The notes under the pieces were generated by a model. The model saw only the letters and a program-made list of their open reading frames with translations. It ran no database searches and was not told the DNA's origin. The translations under genes and the position numbers were made by a program. From Paludibacter sp. 47-17 (GTDB lineage Bacteria; Bacteroidota; Bacteroidia; Bacteroidales; Paludibacteraceae): a stretch of DNA of 64,000 nucleotides. Below are positions 8,363 to 18,027 of the stretch, in pieces (the stretch's first letter is position 1; the number at the start of each line of letters is the position of its first letter). The stretch covers positions 1 through 64,000 of the forward strand of contig MKVT01000009.1 in NCBI GenBank assembly GCA_001898935.1, read 5' to 3'.

Positions 8363-9196
8363 TCACTCTCCACCAGCCATTGAGCTGATTAAAAACGGAC
8401 ATTTCACAGCAAAATGAGCTGCCTGCCGCGCAATATGAGCTTCGCTTTCGGAGATATTTGCCGGACGAAATGATGTTGTAGTTACATCTATCCCGGTAAT
8501 AGCTTCAAACCATGTACATGCAGCTATATATCTTCCAATATTCAAATCTAAATGATAGCCGTCGCGACAAAGCTTATCCCCCAGACTGCTGGTGCGAGCA
8601 TTCTGAATAGCCGTACCGGAAGGAATTACTACCGAAATCGCAGAATCGGCTACAATTTGGTTGACTGCGTCCACAATTGCCTGGTACATCTTATATTGAT
8701 TATTTTCGTAGTGTATAAAACCGGAGTGCTGTGAATTCTGTTGATAGGCCCATATCATATGGAATCCAACTTTCAAATTAGGATTTTTACTTCTTTGCCG
8801 GATATAGCGCAACAATTCGACCATATAAGGATAATACGACGACTGAATTCCAGCTTTATAGCTCACTTGTTGAATCGTGATATAATCCCAATTTTCATCT
8901 TGCAAAACCGTTTCTAATCGGACTGCATTGTCAACTGTTCGCGATCCGTTTTCTATTTTGCGGTATTGGTATACGGCATTTCCATGCATTGCATTATTCC
9001 AGTGTGCCTCCAGGCTGCATCCCCCAATAAACAAATTACCGATCACAAACTCTATATTTTTATCTTTTCCTATATCATAGAGATAATTTTCGACGGCGTC
9101 TTCCGAAAAGCTATTGCCTATAGCTAAAATTTTTAACGGGGCAGCAGCAACGGATTGCAAAAAAATCAGTAGAAATATAAAAGAAATTCTTCGCAT
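8363..9196 (-). CDS. DUF4886 domain protein, SGNH-hydrolase-like
   Basis: The protein has 277 residues with a signal peptide (MRRISFIFLLIFLQSVAAA). Right after cleavage comes KILAIGNSFSEDAVENYL, where GNS replaces the GDS of classical SGNH esterases and carries the predicted nucleophilic serine. Near the C-terminus CRDGYHLDLNIGRYIAACTW gives a D-x-x-H pair suited for the other catalytic residues. DUF4886 proteins are common in PULs and are thought to remove acyl groups from glycans; the substrate here is not known. It is the last gene of the minus-strand PUL, 18 bases after the GH88-SGNH fusion, so it is probably in the same transcript. Together these suggest an acylated target glycan. Confidence 0.8.
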   Translation of the reverse strand: MRRISFIFLLIFLQSVAAAPLKILAIGNSFSEDAVENYLYDIGKDKNIEFVIGNLFIGGCSLEAHWNNAMHGNAVYQYRKIENGSRTVDNAVRLETVLQDENWDYITIQQVSYKAGIQSSYYPYMVELLRYIRQRSKNPNLKVGFHMIWAYQQNSQHSGFIHYENNQYKMYQAIVDAVNQIVADSAISVVIPSGTAIQNARTSSLGDKLCRDGYHLDLNIGRYIAACTWFEAITGIDVTTTSFRPANISESEAHIARQAAHFAVKCPFLISSMAGGE

Positions 9197-9214
9197 TTTA
9201 CCTACAAATTGTGG

Positions 9215-11773
9215 TTAACGATGCCTTTGAATAAAAGCAGCAAGCGGTATTCCCATCACCGGATAATTTGGATAAGGATGTGGATTGCCCCATTGAACTT
9301 TCAATTTATTGATGCCGGGATATTCTAAATAGGGTAACATAAACTCATCTGAAGTAGAACTGTTATATCCATCCTGATTATCGACACTGATTCCTGCATC
9401 GAGGACATAGATATGTTCCCGATCACGAGCATCAAATTTTTCAATAATATTCTTTCGCAATTGCCACATACAGGCATTTTGCTTCATCGTGAAATCGCCG
9501 GCTGTGTTATTGAGCAAACCACAGGTCGACTGAGGAATCATAACTACAAATTTCCCGTCAGGCACTGCCTTCAGATACGATGCGGCCATTGCTTCAAGCT
9601 GGCTGTTCCACTTCTCAAAATTGATCGTGCCCGGATCGGGCATATCCCTGAAATCATTCAACCCCAAATACTCCACCAAAATTGAAGGCGAGGGTAAATT
9701 CCACATCGACAGATATTTTCCATAGTCAAAATCCCAGTTGTATTGATCATATGCAATCGGTTCCCATTTTTTACCTGTAAAACGCACAAAGGTTTCTTGC
9801 TTATTATCATACATGATATCGTTTTTGACCGGTTTAACTTTGTAGCCTGTTAGGGGATTAAACAACACAGAAGCTTTTGCAAAACGCTTTGTAAAGTACA
9901 GGATTTTCGGCTCTTTTTGTTTGGCTGGAAATTGATTCACTTCATGTACCAACTTCCAATACTCAGTGGCTCCCCAGTATCTCGCGTCACCTTCGGGTTG
10001 CCAAAATCCGTTATAGGCGCCCGTAGGAGATTTACTTACTCTAAAATAACCTTGCATCGACCATCCGGGACGTCCCTCGTCAAACTGATCAGGGACACCA
10101 TCAACCTGCTGCAAACCAATCATTTTCAATTTCGGAACATATCCCTTTACGAGCAATGCATCTCTGAAAAAAGCACCGTATGTAAAGCTATCTCCTATTA
10201 TTGAAATAATAATTGTATCGGCTCCCAATGCCGGCTGTCCTACTTTTATTGTTGAATGAACCGATTTGATGGTTTTAAAATCATCGGTATTGACCAAATC
10301 CAGTTGAACATACTGGCCTTCGACAGGTGATTTCACGCTGGCAACCCTTTCTAAACGGCGCTGGTAATTAACGGTTCCGGCAAAGCGTATAACATCGTTG
10401 TAGGGTCGCCATCTTTTTATCACAGGCTCAACAAATATATTATTCTGTACATCGTTCAGCATATAAATACTGGACGGCATACAGATGTCATTTGTAAATT
10501 GGCCAGTCACGCTATTTTGAGGCTCACCGGCCGATGGATCGCCCGCATGCGAAAGGACTTCGACTACAGGCTTACCTGTCATCAGTTTACGATAACGAAT
10601 CAGGGCTTCAATATAATAATAATCGGCATAAGACAGAGGCACATCCACTTCAATATTATCAGGCATTGACCCAACACTGTGGTTGAGCAAAAAATATTTC
10701 AGGGACGAATCTTGCACTAAAAACCCAGGAGAGGATAACGATACCAACTGAGTTGTAGCTACCTGTAAATATTGGCTCGCAAAGCCGGGAGTAACATATT
10801 GACTCAATTCAATCAATGCAGAACTGATGATTGCGCCTGCTGATGCATCGCGACTCGCTTCAGGAATTTTAGGATCGTCGAAGTCCCAATAGGGAATTTT
10901 GTCATCGGGTAATCGTGGGTGATTAAGGATAAAAGCGGCGATTTTTTGTGCTTGTTGCAAATAGGCCACATCATGTGTTTCACGATAACACATCGTGTAC
11001 CCGTATAATGCCCATGCCTGACCGCGCGACCATGCAGACTCGTCGGCAAACCCCTGTCGTGTTTTCCGTTCCACTACATCCCCATTGACCGGATTGTAAA
11101 ATACAACGTGGTAAGTGCTGGCGTCATCCCGGAAATGATTTTTCAGTGTTGTATTTGCGTGTGTTACAGCCACATTCCTGTAAATTGGGTTACCGGTAAT
11201 TTTGCTGGCCTCAAATAGCAACTCCAGATTCATCATATTATCAATAATCACAGGATAAATTCCAGCCCCCCAGTCCCATGATTTAATACAACCCGTTATT
11301 GGATTAAACCTTACACACAACGACTCAGCTGCCTTTACAATTTTATCTCTGTAGGCCTTATTATTTGTCAATCGGAATCCATTCCCAAAGCTACAATAAA
11401 TGATGAAGCCTATATCGTGTGTATTGGTGGCATATTCCATTCCATTCAATCGTGAGGAATATAATTCAGCAAATTCCTTCATCTGATTATCGCCCGACGA
11501 CTCATATAAATACCATAACGTACCCGGGAAAAAACCACAGGTCCACGAGCTGGTATCACAGAGGACTAATTCACCTTTTTTATCAAGGGTTACCGGAAAT
11601 TTGCCCGATCGGCTCACAACGCTCTTTGCCATTTTCAATTGTTGTTGAAGCGCAAAATCCAATTTCTTATCGACAAAAGGAAGCAAGGTACTATTTAGGG
11701 GCAAGGTACCGGCAACGCCTACTTGTATCAACACTGCCCAACATAGGGCAACACTACTTTTTCTTAAATTCAT
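9215..11773 (-). CDS. GH88 unsaturated uronyl hydrolase fused to an SGNH esterase domain
   Basis: The protein has 852 residues with a signal peptide. Residues about 30-405 are a GH88 (alpha/alpha)6 domain: THD (Asp120) and IIDNMMNLELLF (Asp178) match the two catalytic aspartates of unsaturated glucuronyl hydrolases. These remove the 4,5-unsaturated uronic acid left by polysaccharide lyases. After a linker, residues about 410-852 form an SGNH domain with IIGDSFTYG (Ser529), LGLNDF (about 703-708) and a C-terminal histidine region (NPHPYPN, about 832). GH88 enzymes are usually single-domain at about 400 residues, so this is a true fusion. The reading frame is uninterrupted through the junction. 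The lyase-like gene just upstream would make its substrate. Confidence 0.88.
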   Translation of the reverse strand: MNLRKSSVALCWAVLIQVGVAGTLPLNSTLLPFVDKKLDFALQQQLKMAKSVVSRSGKFPVTLDKKGELVLCDTSSWTCGFFPGTLWYLYESSGDNQMKEFAELYSSRLNGMEYATNTHDIGFIIYCSFGNGFRLTNNKAYRDKIVKAAESLCVRFNPITGCIKSWDWGAGIYPVIIDNMMNLELLFEASKITGNPIYRNVAVTHANTTLKNHFRDDASTYHVVFYNPVNGDVVERKTRQGFADESAWSRGQAWALYGYTMCYRETHDVAYLQQAQKIAAFILNHPRLPDDKIPYWDFDDPKIPEASRDASAGAIISSALIELSQYVTPGFASQYLQVATTQLVSLSSPGFLVQDSSLKYFLLNHSVGSMPDNIEVDVPLSYADYYYIEALIRYRKLMTGKPVVEVLSHAGDPSAGEPQNSVTGQFTNDICMPSSIYMLNDVQNNIFVEPVIKRWRPYNDVIRFAGTVNYQRRLERVASVKSPVEGQYVQLDLVNTDDFKTIKSVHSTIKVGQPALGADTIIISIIGDSFTYGAFFRDALLVKGYVPKLKMIGLQQVDGVPDQFDEGRPGWSMQGYFRVSKSPTGAYNGFWQPEGDARYWGATEYWKLVHEVNQFPAKQKEPKILYFTKRFAKASVLFNPLTGYKVKPVKNDIMYDNKQETFVRFTGKKWEPIAYDQYNWDFDYGKYLSMWNLPSPSILVEYLGLNDFRDMPDPGTINFEKWNSQLEAMAASYLKAVPDGKFVVMIPQSTCGLLNNTAGDFTMKQNACMWQLRKNIIEKFDARDREHIYVLDAGISVDNQDGYNSSTSDEFMLPYLEYPGINKLKVQWGNPHPYPNYPVMGIPLAAFIQRHR

Positions 11774-11786
11774 ATTATATATACTT

Positions 11787-12893
11787 TTATTTTAGATTAA
11801 ACCTGGGCTCAGCACACGACTGCCCGTGATAATTACCGATTATTACCGGCATAAGCGTAGGGAATGTCCATGCATAGGAATGATAGGGATAGACTACCGG
11901 CCTGAAGGGTCTCACAAACTTATCGTATTGATTTTCGCAGTACACCGTACTCATTGCTTCAAAAAGATTTTCGGGCCAGGGCTCACCTTCGCCCGACCTC
12001 GGGCTGGCGCACCACGGCCACTCCTCAGGTTTCACGCAGTAATAGAGCAGGTAATCCAATGCACTTTTGATCAGGGCACCCTCTTTTTCCGTTAAAAACA
12101 AGTTCGTCCCTGTAAGATTATAAATCAGCCAGCAAGATGCAGTTATAGGGGCTAAGGAAAAATAGGTATACCACAGTCCATTTTTCTCCCGTTTTATTTC
12201 TTCTTTCATTCTTCCATCGGGTGCAATTTTAGTGGGCAGATCTGACTGTATCAAATACATATTTTTGTCAACTTCATTTGAATCACCCAAAAGCGAAGCA
12301 CATAACAAAGATCCAAATCGCCCCCAATCGCCCCAGTTATTGGTACGATTCCTGATGGAGTTAACGGCAGGCTGATATACTTTTGTAATCCAACCGGTAA
12401 AACGTTCTTTATCTGTTTGACACCATACCCCCGAAGTATACATAAGCTCTCCGGCAATCAGCAAAGCCGTACCGTTGTAGGCTAACACCAACTCCCCATC
12501 AGCATTCGAATACGTTTGATTTACAGTGGCCCATGCATTTAAAAAATAACACGCTTTAGCTCCATATTTGTCTTCTCCAGATATACGATAAGCGAGTGCA
12601 CAAGCATATGCTGCAAATGCATCTTCAGATAAAGCGAGTGAATTCCGTCGATGTTCTTCCGGATTAAAGTAGAAGCCTGGGACCGAGAAATCAACACATG
12701 CATGATGTGTTTCAGCCAACAGCGAATCGGTCTTGCTTATCAAATCGAGATAAGCGCTGTAATACGGTTCAGATTCTTTTTCTATCTGACTTTTCACAAA
12801 TCGAATCTGACTATCGGGATGCATGGATGACTCAAATGACCAACACATCATCGAAAATACTAAAACTATGGAAACCAGCAGCGATCTTTTCAT
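11787..12893 (-). CDS. Alginate-lyase-fold polysaccharide lyase (PL38-like)
   Basis: The protein has 368 residues with a signal peptide (MKRSLLVSIVLVFSMMCWSF). The fold is helical (alpha/alpha barrel). Recognisable blocks are FAAYACALAYRISGEDKYGA, LVLAYNGTALLIAGELMY, and RTNNWGDWGRFGSLLCASLL, the last matching the N-N/H-W active-site segment of alginate-lyase superfamily members. The C-terminus has YPYHSYAWTFPTLMPVI, with H and Y residues suitable for catalysis. The family includes alginate and glucuronan lyases (PL5, PL38). I favour PL38 from length and context, but the exact family needs a profile search. It is 9 bases after the GH97 gene and 13 before the GH88 gene, a direct lyase-hydrolase pairing. 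Confidence 0.75.
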   Translation of the reverse strand: MKRSLLVSIVLVFSMMCWSFESSMHPDSQIRFVKSQIEKESEPYYSAYLDLISKTDSLLAETHHACVDFSVPGFYFNPEEHRRNSLALSEDAFAAYACALAYRISGEDKYGAKACYFLNAWATVNQTYSNADGELVLAYNGTALLIAGELMYTSGVWCQTDKERFTGWITKVYQPAVNSIRNRTNNWGDWGRFGSLLCASLLGDSNEVDKNMYLIQSDLPTKIAPDGRMKEEIKREKNGLWYTYFSLAPITASCWLIYNLTGTNLFLTEKEGALIKSALDYLLYYCVKPEEWPWCASPRSGEGEPWPENLFEAMSTVYCENQYDKFVRPFRPVVYPYHSYAWTFPTLMPVIIGNYHGQSCAEPRFNLK

Positions 12894-12901
12894 CCTTCAA
12901 T

Positions 12902-14740
12902 TCACTTCATTTTTAACCGTATTACACTACCACCACCGGGTTGAATAGGGAGGGTAAACAACTCGTCTTTTTTAGCCGTACAATATTCCCGGTTAAGTTC
13001 ATACGGTTGCCCGTCACGCACATCTGTCAAAATAATTCCGACAGCATCTCTCTCGAGGAAATTCATGGCAAACGAACAACGTACAGCCTCCTTCCCGTTT
13101 AAAATCCCGATCCACCACTCATCTCCTTTCCGCTTAGCAAAAGCGACTAATTTACCGATTTTTGACACCGGCAATACAACCGTCTCATCCCACACAACCG
13201 GAACATCCATTAAAAAATCTTCAGCTTTCGTATTCAAATAATTCCTATAACTGTCGGCAAAATGTGTCAATGGTGAATTGTATACGATTACCTGAGCCAA
13301 TTGATGTGCACGGGTAAAACCTCTGAGTTCGTTCCTATCGAATATGACAGGCGTAAAATCGGCAGGGCCGGCAAGTAATCTGGTAAACGGCACAATCACA
13401 TCCTGATCCTGGGGCATCTGTCGATCGTATCGTGTCATGTGATATTCATTACCTCTGACTCCTTCACGAGTCAGTTCGTGAGGCCAGGTCCGTTGTAACC
13501 CGGTAGGTTTTACACAACCATGAAAATTGCACAACAATTGTAATCGGTAGGTTTCTTCTCTGGCCATTTCATACCATTTCATCACTTCTGGCGTTGCAGG
13601 AGGCACAAAATCAATTTTAATTCCCTTTGCTCCAACTTTTTTTACCCTAGTCAGGTATTTTCTGATGCTTTCACGATCGCGCATTTCTTTCGAATCGACC
13701 CAAACAATACTGCCAACCCCTACCCTGTTACCATAGTCAATCACCTCCTTCAGGCATTGCCACTGATCTTTACCAGCCTGTCGCCAATCACGCCACCCAT
13801 CGTCAATCAAATAATACTCCCAGTTTAATCGGGCAGCAGCATCAAGCCACTGGCGCTGTTCATCCAGCATTGGCGCTCCGCTACTCCACCATTGCCATAA
13901 CACACGACCTGGCTTCACCCAGCTAAAATCAGTACCTGTTGCAGGCGGATCGCATAAATTCTGAACAAGATAGCTATTGACCAGAGCATTCAAACTTTCA
14001 GCCACAATCACACATCGCCAGGGCGATAGAACAGTATCCTTCTCACTCTTCCAACCCTGGGGATTGGTCGTAAAATGGGCTTGAATACCCCTCTCATGTT
14101 TCAGCCAACTCATATCGGGAAAATCGATGCAACCAGCTTCACTAAATGCCAGGTAATGCTCTCCCACTTTTGCCGTCAACGGAGCCATCAGTACGTTATG
14201 ATCCGAAATTTCACTAAACCGGGTAATATGATGCAATTCTTCATTGCTATTCTCATAATGGGCCCAATAACATTCTGCCGTACCCTTAACATGAAATGTA
14301 GTCAAGTCGGCTTCAATCTGTTTGTTGTTGGCTCCAGGGATACAATAGCGTATAGCAACCCCATCATTGTAAGCACGCAGGTACAGCCGGCTCGAACCGT
14401 TTAAAGTACTTATCTCCAACACCACCTCACGAAATAAGTTCCATACTTTCGAATTCGCCCCCAACCATTCATACTCTTCGTTCACCATCCTTTCGTGGAG
14501 TATTTTTATCAATCTTACCTGATCACCGCTATTAACACCATCCACTTGCAGACCTAGGAAGCTTTCGGGAATTAGCTCCCATCCTTTGTGTTCAACTTGC
14601 AACCTCAATCTGCCCGAAGGATGATCAACAGTAACAATCAGATCTGCATCCGGACTTTTAATTTCTACTGCCATCGTTGTCTGGCTATTGAATACTACTA
14701 CCAATACTGTTAAACCCAGGATTCTTTGAAATATCCTCAT
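12902..14740 (-). CDS. Glycoside hydrolase family 97
   Basis: The protein has 612 residues with a signal peptide (MRIFQRILGLTVLVVVFNSQTTMA). An N-terminal beta-sandwich (residues about 25-280) precedes a (beta/alpha)8 barrel (about 285-540) with VLWQWWSSG, WEYYLIDDGW and GIKIDFVPP. A C-terminal beta domain follows. GH97 includes inverting alpha-glucosidases and retaining alpha-galactosidases. Asp377 in IKIDF sits where the retaining branch has its nucleophile, and Glu432 in GNEYH could be acid/base. I therefore infer a retaining alpha-glycosidase, perhaps alpha-galactosidase. It is 50 bases after the GH29 gene in the same direction and is probably periplasmic. Confidence 0.85.
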   Translation of the reverse strand: MRIFQRILGLTVLVVVFNSQTTMAVEIKSPDADLIVTVDHPSGRLRLQVEHKGWELIPESFLGLQVDGVNSGDQVRLIKILHERMVNEEYEWLGANSKVWNLFREVVLEISTLNGSSRLYLRAYNDGVAIRYCIPGANNKQIEADLTTFHVKGTAECYWAHYENSNEELHHITRFSEISDHNVLMAPLTAKVGEHYLAFSEAGCIDFPDMSWLKHERGIQAHFTTNPQGWKSEKDTVLSPWRCVIVAESLNALVNSYLVQNLCDPPATGTDFSWVKPGRVLWQWWSSGAPMLDEQRQWLDAAARLNWEYYLIDDGWRDWRQAGKDQWQCLKEVIDYGNRVGVGSIVWVDSKEMRDRESIRKYLTRVKKVGAKGIKIDFVPPATPEVMKWYEMAREETYRLQLLCNFHGCVKPTGLQRTWPHELTREGVRGNEYHMTRYDRQMPQDQDVIVPFTRLLAGPADFTPVIFDRNELRGFTRAHQLAQVIVYNSPLTHFADSYRNYLNTKAEDFLMDVPVVWDETVVLPVSKIGKLVAFAKRKGDEWWIGILNGKEAVRCSFAMNFLERDAVGIILTDVRDGQPYELNREYCTAKKDELFTLPIQPGGGSVIRLKMK

Positions 14741-14790
14741 ATATAATTACGTTAGTGTCAACTCTATTAACCGATCTCCTATCAAACGCC

Positions 14791-16179
14791 TCACTTGACT
14801 GCTCCGGAAAGTTTAAATACCCATGCCGAATGATTCATTTTATCGGCCGGTGATAGCACAGGCATATAAATAACAGTTCGATTTGAGGCTGATTTGTACC
14901 TGACTTTACCTTCGTAGCCCAACATTTTAACGGAGTCAGCCTTGTCGGCTCCAAAAATAGTAAGGGGTGTATTCGGCCATTTTGTAACAATTACGTACAA
15001 ATCCTTTCCTTTAGCAGTAAAGTACTGACTTGAAGTATTGCTGTTCAATGCCGATTTTTTCCAGCTTGAAGTTCCATAAATTGCTTCGCCGTTCACGGAT
15101 AACCATTGACCCATATCTCTCAACCGTTGTTGCATAATAACAGGAATTCGCCCGTCGGCTGTAGGGCCTATGTTGAGTAATAGATTTCCACCTTTCGACA
15201 CCTTATCGATCAGAAGGTAAATTAATGATTCTGACGACTCATAATCTTCCAGATTTTCATTGCGATTATAGCCAAACGATCCTCCTATGCCTCGGCATTC
15301 TTCCCAAGGCCGGCCAGTGCTTGCACGTTTTAAGGCTTGATCACCTGCCAGATCGTACTCCGTTGAATAAATGCCTCCATGTTTTCCCCGAGTATCTTTT
15401 CCCCACCTATCGTTCACTACAATCGATTCCTTTACAGGCGATTCATTGTAAAGCCACGCCAAAAAGTCGGTACTCTTCCAGGTCGCACTGGGTAATTCCC
15501 ATTCTCCATCTGTCCACAACACTTCGGGACGATAGCGTGTCACCAATTCTTTCATCTGGGGAATCATGTAATCCGCTACATATTTATTGATATTCTTTTT
15601 ATATAATGGATTATACCACTCGTACAATGAATAATAAAAACCCATGTGCAGGCCCGCTGCTTTAACCGCATTCGACAAATCGCCGGCAAGATCGCGATGA
15701 GGTCCTACATCGACCGAATTCCAGTTCCAGGAATAATCTGAAGGCCACAATGCAAATCCATCATGATGTTTAGAGGTCAAAATCACATATTTAGCACCCG
15801 ACTGTTTAAAGATGTCCGCCCATTGTACCGGATCGAAAAGTTCTGCCTTAAAATCACTCACAAAGTCGGTGTAAGTTGTTTTATCACCATAGGTCTTAGT
15901 ATGAAAATCACTAAATGACTTCATAGGTTTATCGTGCGGATTCTGACGAGCCCAATACCACTCAGCATACTTTTCGTGAACCTTTCCTTTAGTAGGAGCC
16001 CATGCCGGTACGGAATATAAACCCCAGTGGATAAAAATGCCGAACTTGGCATCCGGGAACCAACCAGGCACATTCCTGCTGTCTATCGACTCCCAGGTTG
16101 GTTGATATACTTGCTGGGCTTCAATGCCCACATGATGCATCATAAACAACAATACTAACAGCAACGCAGATTTCTTCAT
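14791..16179 (-). CDS. GH29 alpha-L-fucosidase
   Basis: The protein has 462 residues with a signal peptide (MKKSALLLVLLFMMHHVGIEAQ). Family signatures are clear: AKFGIFIHWGLYSVPAW, YVILTSKHHDGFALW (His138-His139) and VLWTDGEWE with Asp224 as the predicted nucleophile. It also has a GNLLLNIGPTADGRIP block. It cleaves terminal alpha-L-fucose with retention. Length and motifs fit the broad-specificity GH29-A subgroup, although that is an inference. It lies between GH97 and GH3 with short spacers, so it is in the PUL transcript. Its presence is the best single clue that the target glycan carries fucose. Confidence 0.92.
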   Translation of the reverse strand: MKKSALLLVLLFMMHHVGIEAQQVYQPTWESIDSRNVPGWFPDAKFGIFIHWGLYSVPAWAPTKGKVHEKYAEWYWARQNPHDKPMKSFSDFHTKTYGDKTTYTDFVSDFKAELFDPVQWADIFKQSGAKYVILTSKHHDGFALWPSDYSWNWNSVDVGPHRDLAGDLSNAVKAAGLHMGFYYSLYEWYNPLYKKNINKYVADYMIPQMKELVTRYRPEVLWTDGEWELPSATWKSTDFLAWLYNESPVKESIVVNDRWGKDTRGKHGGIYSTEYDLAGDQALKRASTGRPWEECRGIGGSFGYNRNENLEDYESSESLIYLLIDKVSKGGNLLLNIGPTADGRIPVIMQQRLRDMGQWLSVNGEAIYGTSSWKKSALNSNTSSQYFTAKGKDLYVIVTKWPNTPLTIFGADKADSVKMLGYEGKVRYKSASNRTVIYMPVLSPADKMNHSAWVFKLSGAVK

Positions 16180-16219
16180 ATTATATATTTTAATTAAATA
16201 ATGCTGATGTGAAAATTAA

Positions 16220-18004
16220 TCAATACAAGTTGAATTTATTTCCGACTTCCAGTTTGACCGGTGATTGGCCCGTGATTGGTTGTTTTCCTAAAAGCACAGT
16301 AAGCAGTGCTTTATGCATGACTACCGAATTGGAGTAAGCATTGATGCAGGTGTTGACCCGCTCAAAATATTCCGGAATCAAGTAAGGACTTCCCAACGAA
16401 ACTACTATAAGCTTTTCCTTCGGCATAGCATTGATCCCCCATACCGATTGAGCTTCGTCGTCCCAAAATTGCAACGGCCCATAAGGAGCGTGCATATGCC
16501 TGTCGACCAAACACAAAATCCGATCATAGTGCGAAGTAACCGACTCGTTCCATCCCTGCGTTTCATACAATAAGTTGTGTTGAAAGTCGACCTGGAAACC
16601 TTGTTCGCGCAGTAAATCGGCAAACGAACGTAACCTGTTAAGCGAACCTTCTCCTCCTTTTCGGCTGAGTGGAGTGACGCCAACTACCAATATTTTCCTA
16701 TCTTTCCGCACATCCAAAGGCAAGGCATTAGTACGATCGCGAACGAGTGTGATTGCCTTAGCACATATTTGTTCCGATACTTGTAATGCATTTAATTTTT
16801 CATCGGCCGTCATAGGCATAATAATTTTCCGCTGCTTATCCATCAACCCTAGTCGTTTCTTAAAGGCCCAGACCCTGCTCACAGCGTCATCCAACCTTGC
16901 CATCGGGATTTCGTTTCGGTTAATACGGGCCTCCAGACTATCCATAAATTCGTATGATGGCCATAATAACACATCGACACCCGCCAAAAAACTCCGGATC
17001 TCTCCCTCAAGATGGTTATCATACCAGGCTCTGAAGCCGCCCATCACCATGGCATCGGACACAACCACTCCTTTAAAACCAAGCTTCTCCTTCAGCAAAT
17101 CAGTTAAGAGCTCTTTCGAAAGCGTAGCAGGTAAATACTGCTCATTCAATTTTTCTTTTTGATAACCAGGGAGGGTGATATGACCGGGCATAATGGACAT
17201 AACTCCACTATCGATCAAAGCCTTAAACACCTTACCATGGTAACGCTCCCATACTTCAAACGGTAATGAATTACAGGTTGTCAACAAATGCTGATCGCGG
17301 TAATCGACTCCATCACCTGGAAAATGCTTAATTGTTGCTGCGACGCCATTATCCTGCAAGCCTCTTATTTGTTGGCTCAACAGTCGAATTGCCCGATCGG
17401 GATCATCGGATACGCTTCGGGTATTGGTTACGGGGTTGAAGGGATTCATATTCAAATCGGCCACCGGATGGAGCACCCACCTAACACCCACCGACCGGCT
17501 CTCTTTTGCTACCACTTCACCGTACTGATAGGCTAACCGGGGAGAATCTGCCGCACCCAATGCCATTTCGTTCGGGAACGATGTCATTCCGGGCAGATTC
17601 ACCCCACTTTCATAATCTTCCTGAAATATCAGTGGCAACTCACTCGCTTGCTGATACTCGACACAAGAAGTACGTATATGGTGTAAGTACTGATCACGTT
17701 CCACTCCATCCCAAAGTTTCCAACCCATAAAGAAGCCACTTACCGGATATCGTTTAAAAAATTCTGGCAGCGAACCGTCACCCAGTTCCAACTCTTTTTG
17801 CCGATCGGGTAACATAAGCATTAACTGACCGATTTTTTGCCGTAGGGTCAGCGATTTCCAACCGGTTTGCGATGCGTCGGCCGGCGGTTGAGCCAGGGCA
17901 GTGCGATCCGATTTCGTTTTGTTTTCTGCTTTCGTGTGGATTACACCTATGAAAAGCAACTGGATGAGTAACATCCGACATATCGACAGATGAAAAGTAT
18001 GCAT
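16220..18004 (-). CDS. Glycoside hydrolase family 3
   Basis: The protein has 594 residues with a signal peptide. Residues about 45-385 are the GH3 TIM barrel, with KHFPGDGVDYRDQH (Lys226-His239) and GVVVSDAMVMGG (Asp317, nucleophile). The K-H-F-P-G-x-G and D-x-H pattern resembles the NagZ-type branch (beta-N-acetylhexosaminidase), in which the histidine helps as acid/base. The second alpha/beta/alpha sandwich (residues about 400-594) is present but short, and there is no fibronectin-like domain. Activity may be beta-N-acetylglucosaminidase or beta-glucosidase; the sequence does not decide. It belongs to the minus-strand PUL, 23 bases after the beta-helix gene. Confidence 0.85.
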   Translation of the reverse strand: MHTFHLSICRMLLIQLLFIGVIHTKAENKTKSDRTALAQPPADASQTGWKSLTLRQKIGQLMLMLPDRQKELELGDGSLPEFFKRYPVSGFFMGWKLWDGVERDQYLHHIRTSCVEYQQASELPLIFQEDYESGVNLPGMTSFPNEMALGAADSPRLAYQYGEVVAKESRSVGVRWVLHPVADLNMNPFNPVTNTRSVSDDPDRAIRLLSQQIRGLQDNGVAATIKHFPGDGVDYRDQHLLTTCNSLPFEVWERYHGKVFKALIDSGVMSIMPGHITLPGYQKEKLNEQYLPATLSKELLTDLLKEKLGFKGVVVSDAMVMGGFRAWYDNHLEGEIRSFLAGVDVLLWPSYEFMDSLEARINRNEIPMARLDDAVSRVWAFKKRLGLMDKQRKIIMPMTADEKLNALQVSEQICAKAITLVRDRTNALPLDVRKDRKILVVGVTPLSRKGGEGSLNRLRSFADLLREQGFQVDFQHNLLYETQGWNESVTSHYDRILCLVDRHMHAPYGPLQFWDDEAQSVWGINAMPKEKLIVVSLGSPYLIPEYFERVNTCINAYSNSVVMHKALLTVLLGKQPITGQSPVKLEVGNKFNLY

Positions 18005-18027
18005 GGTTTTCTAAATAATTTACCGGT

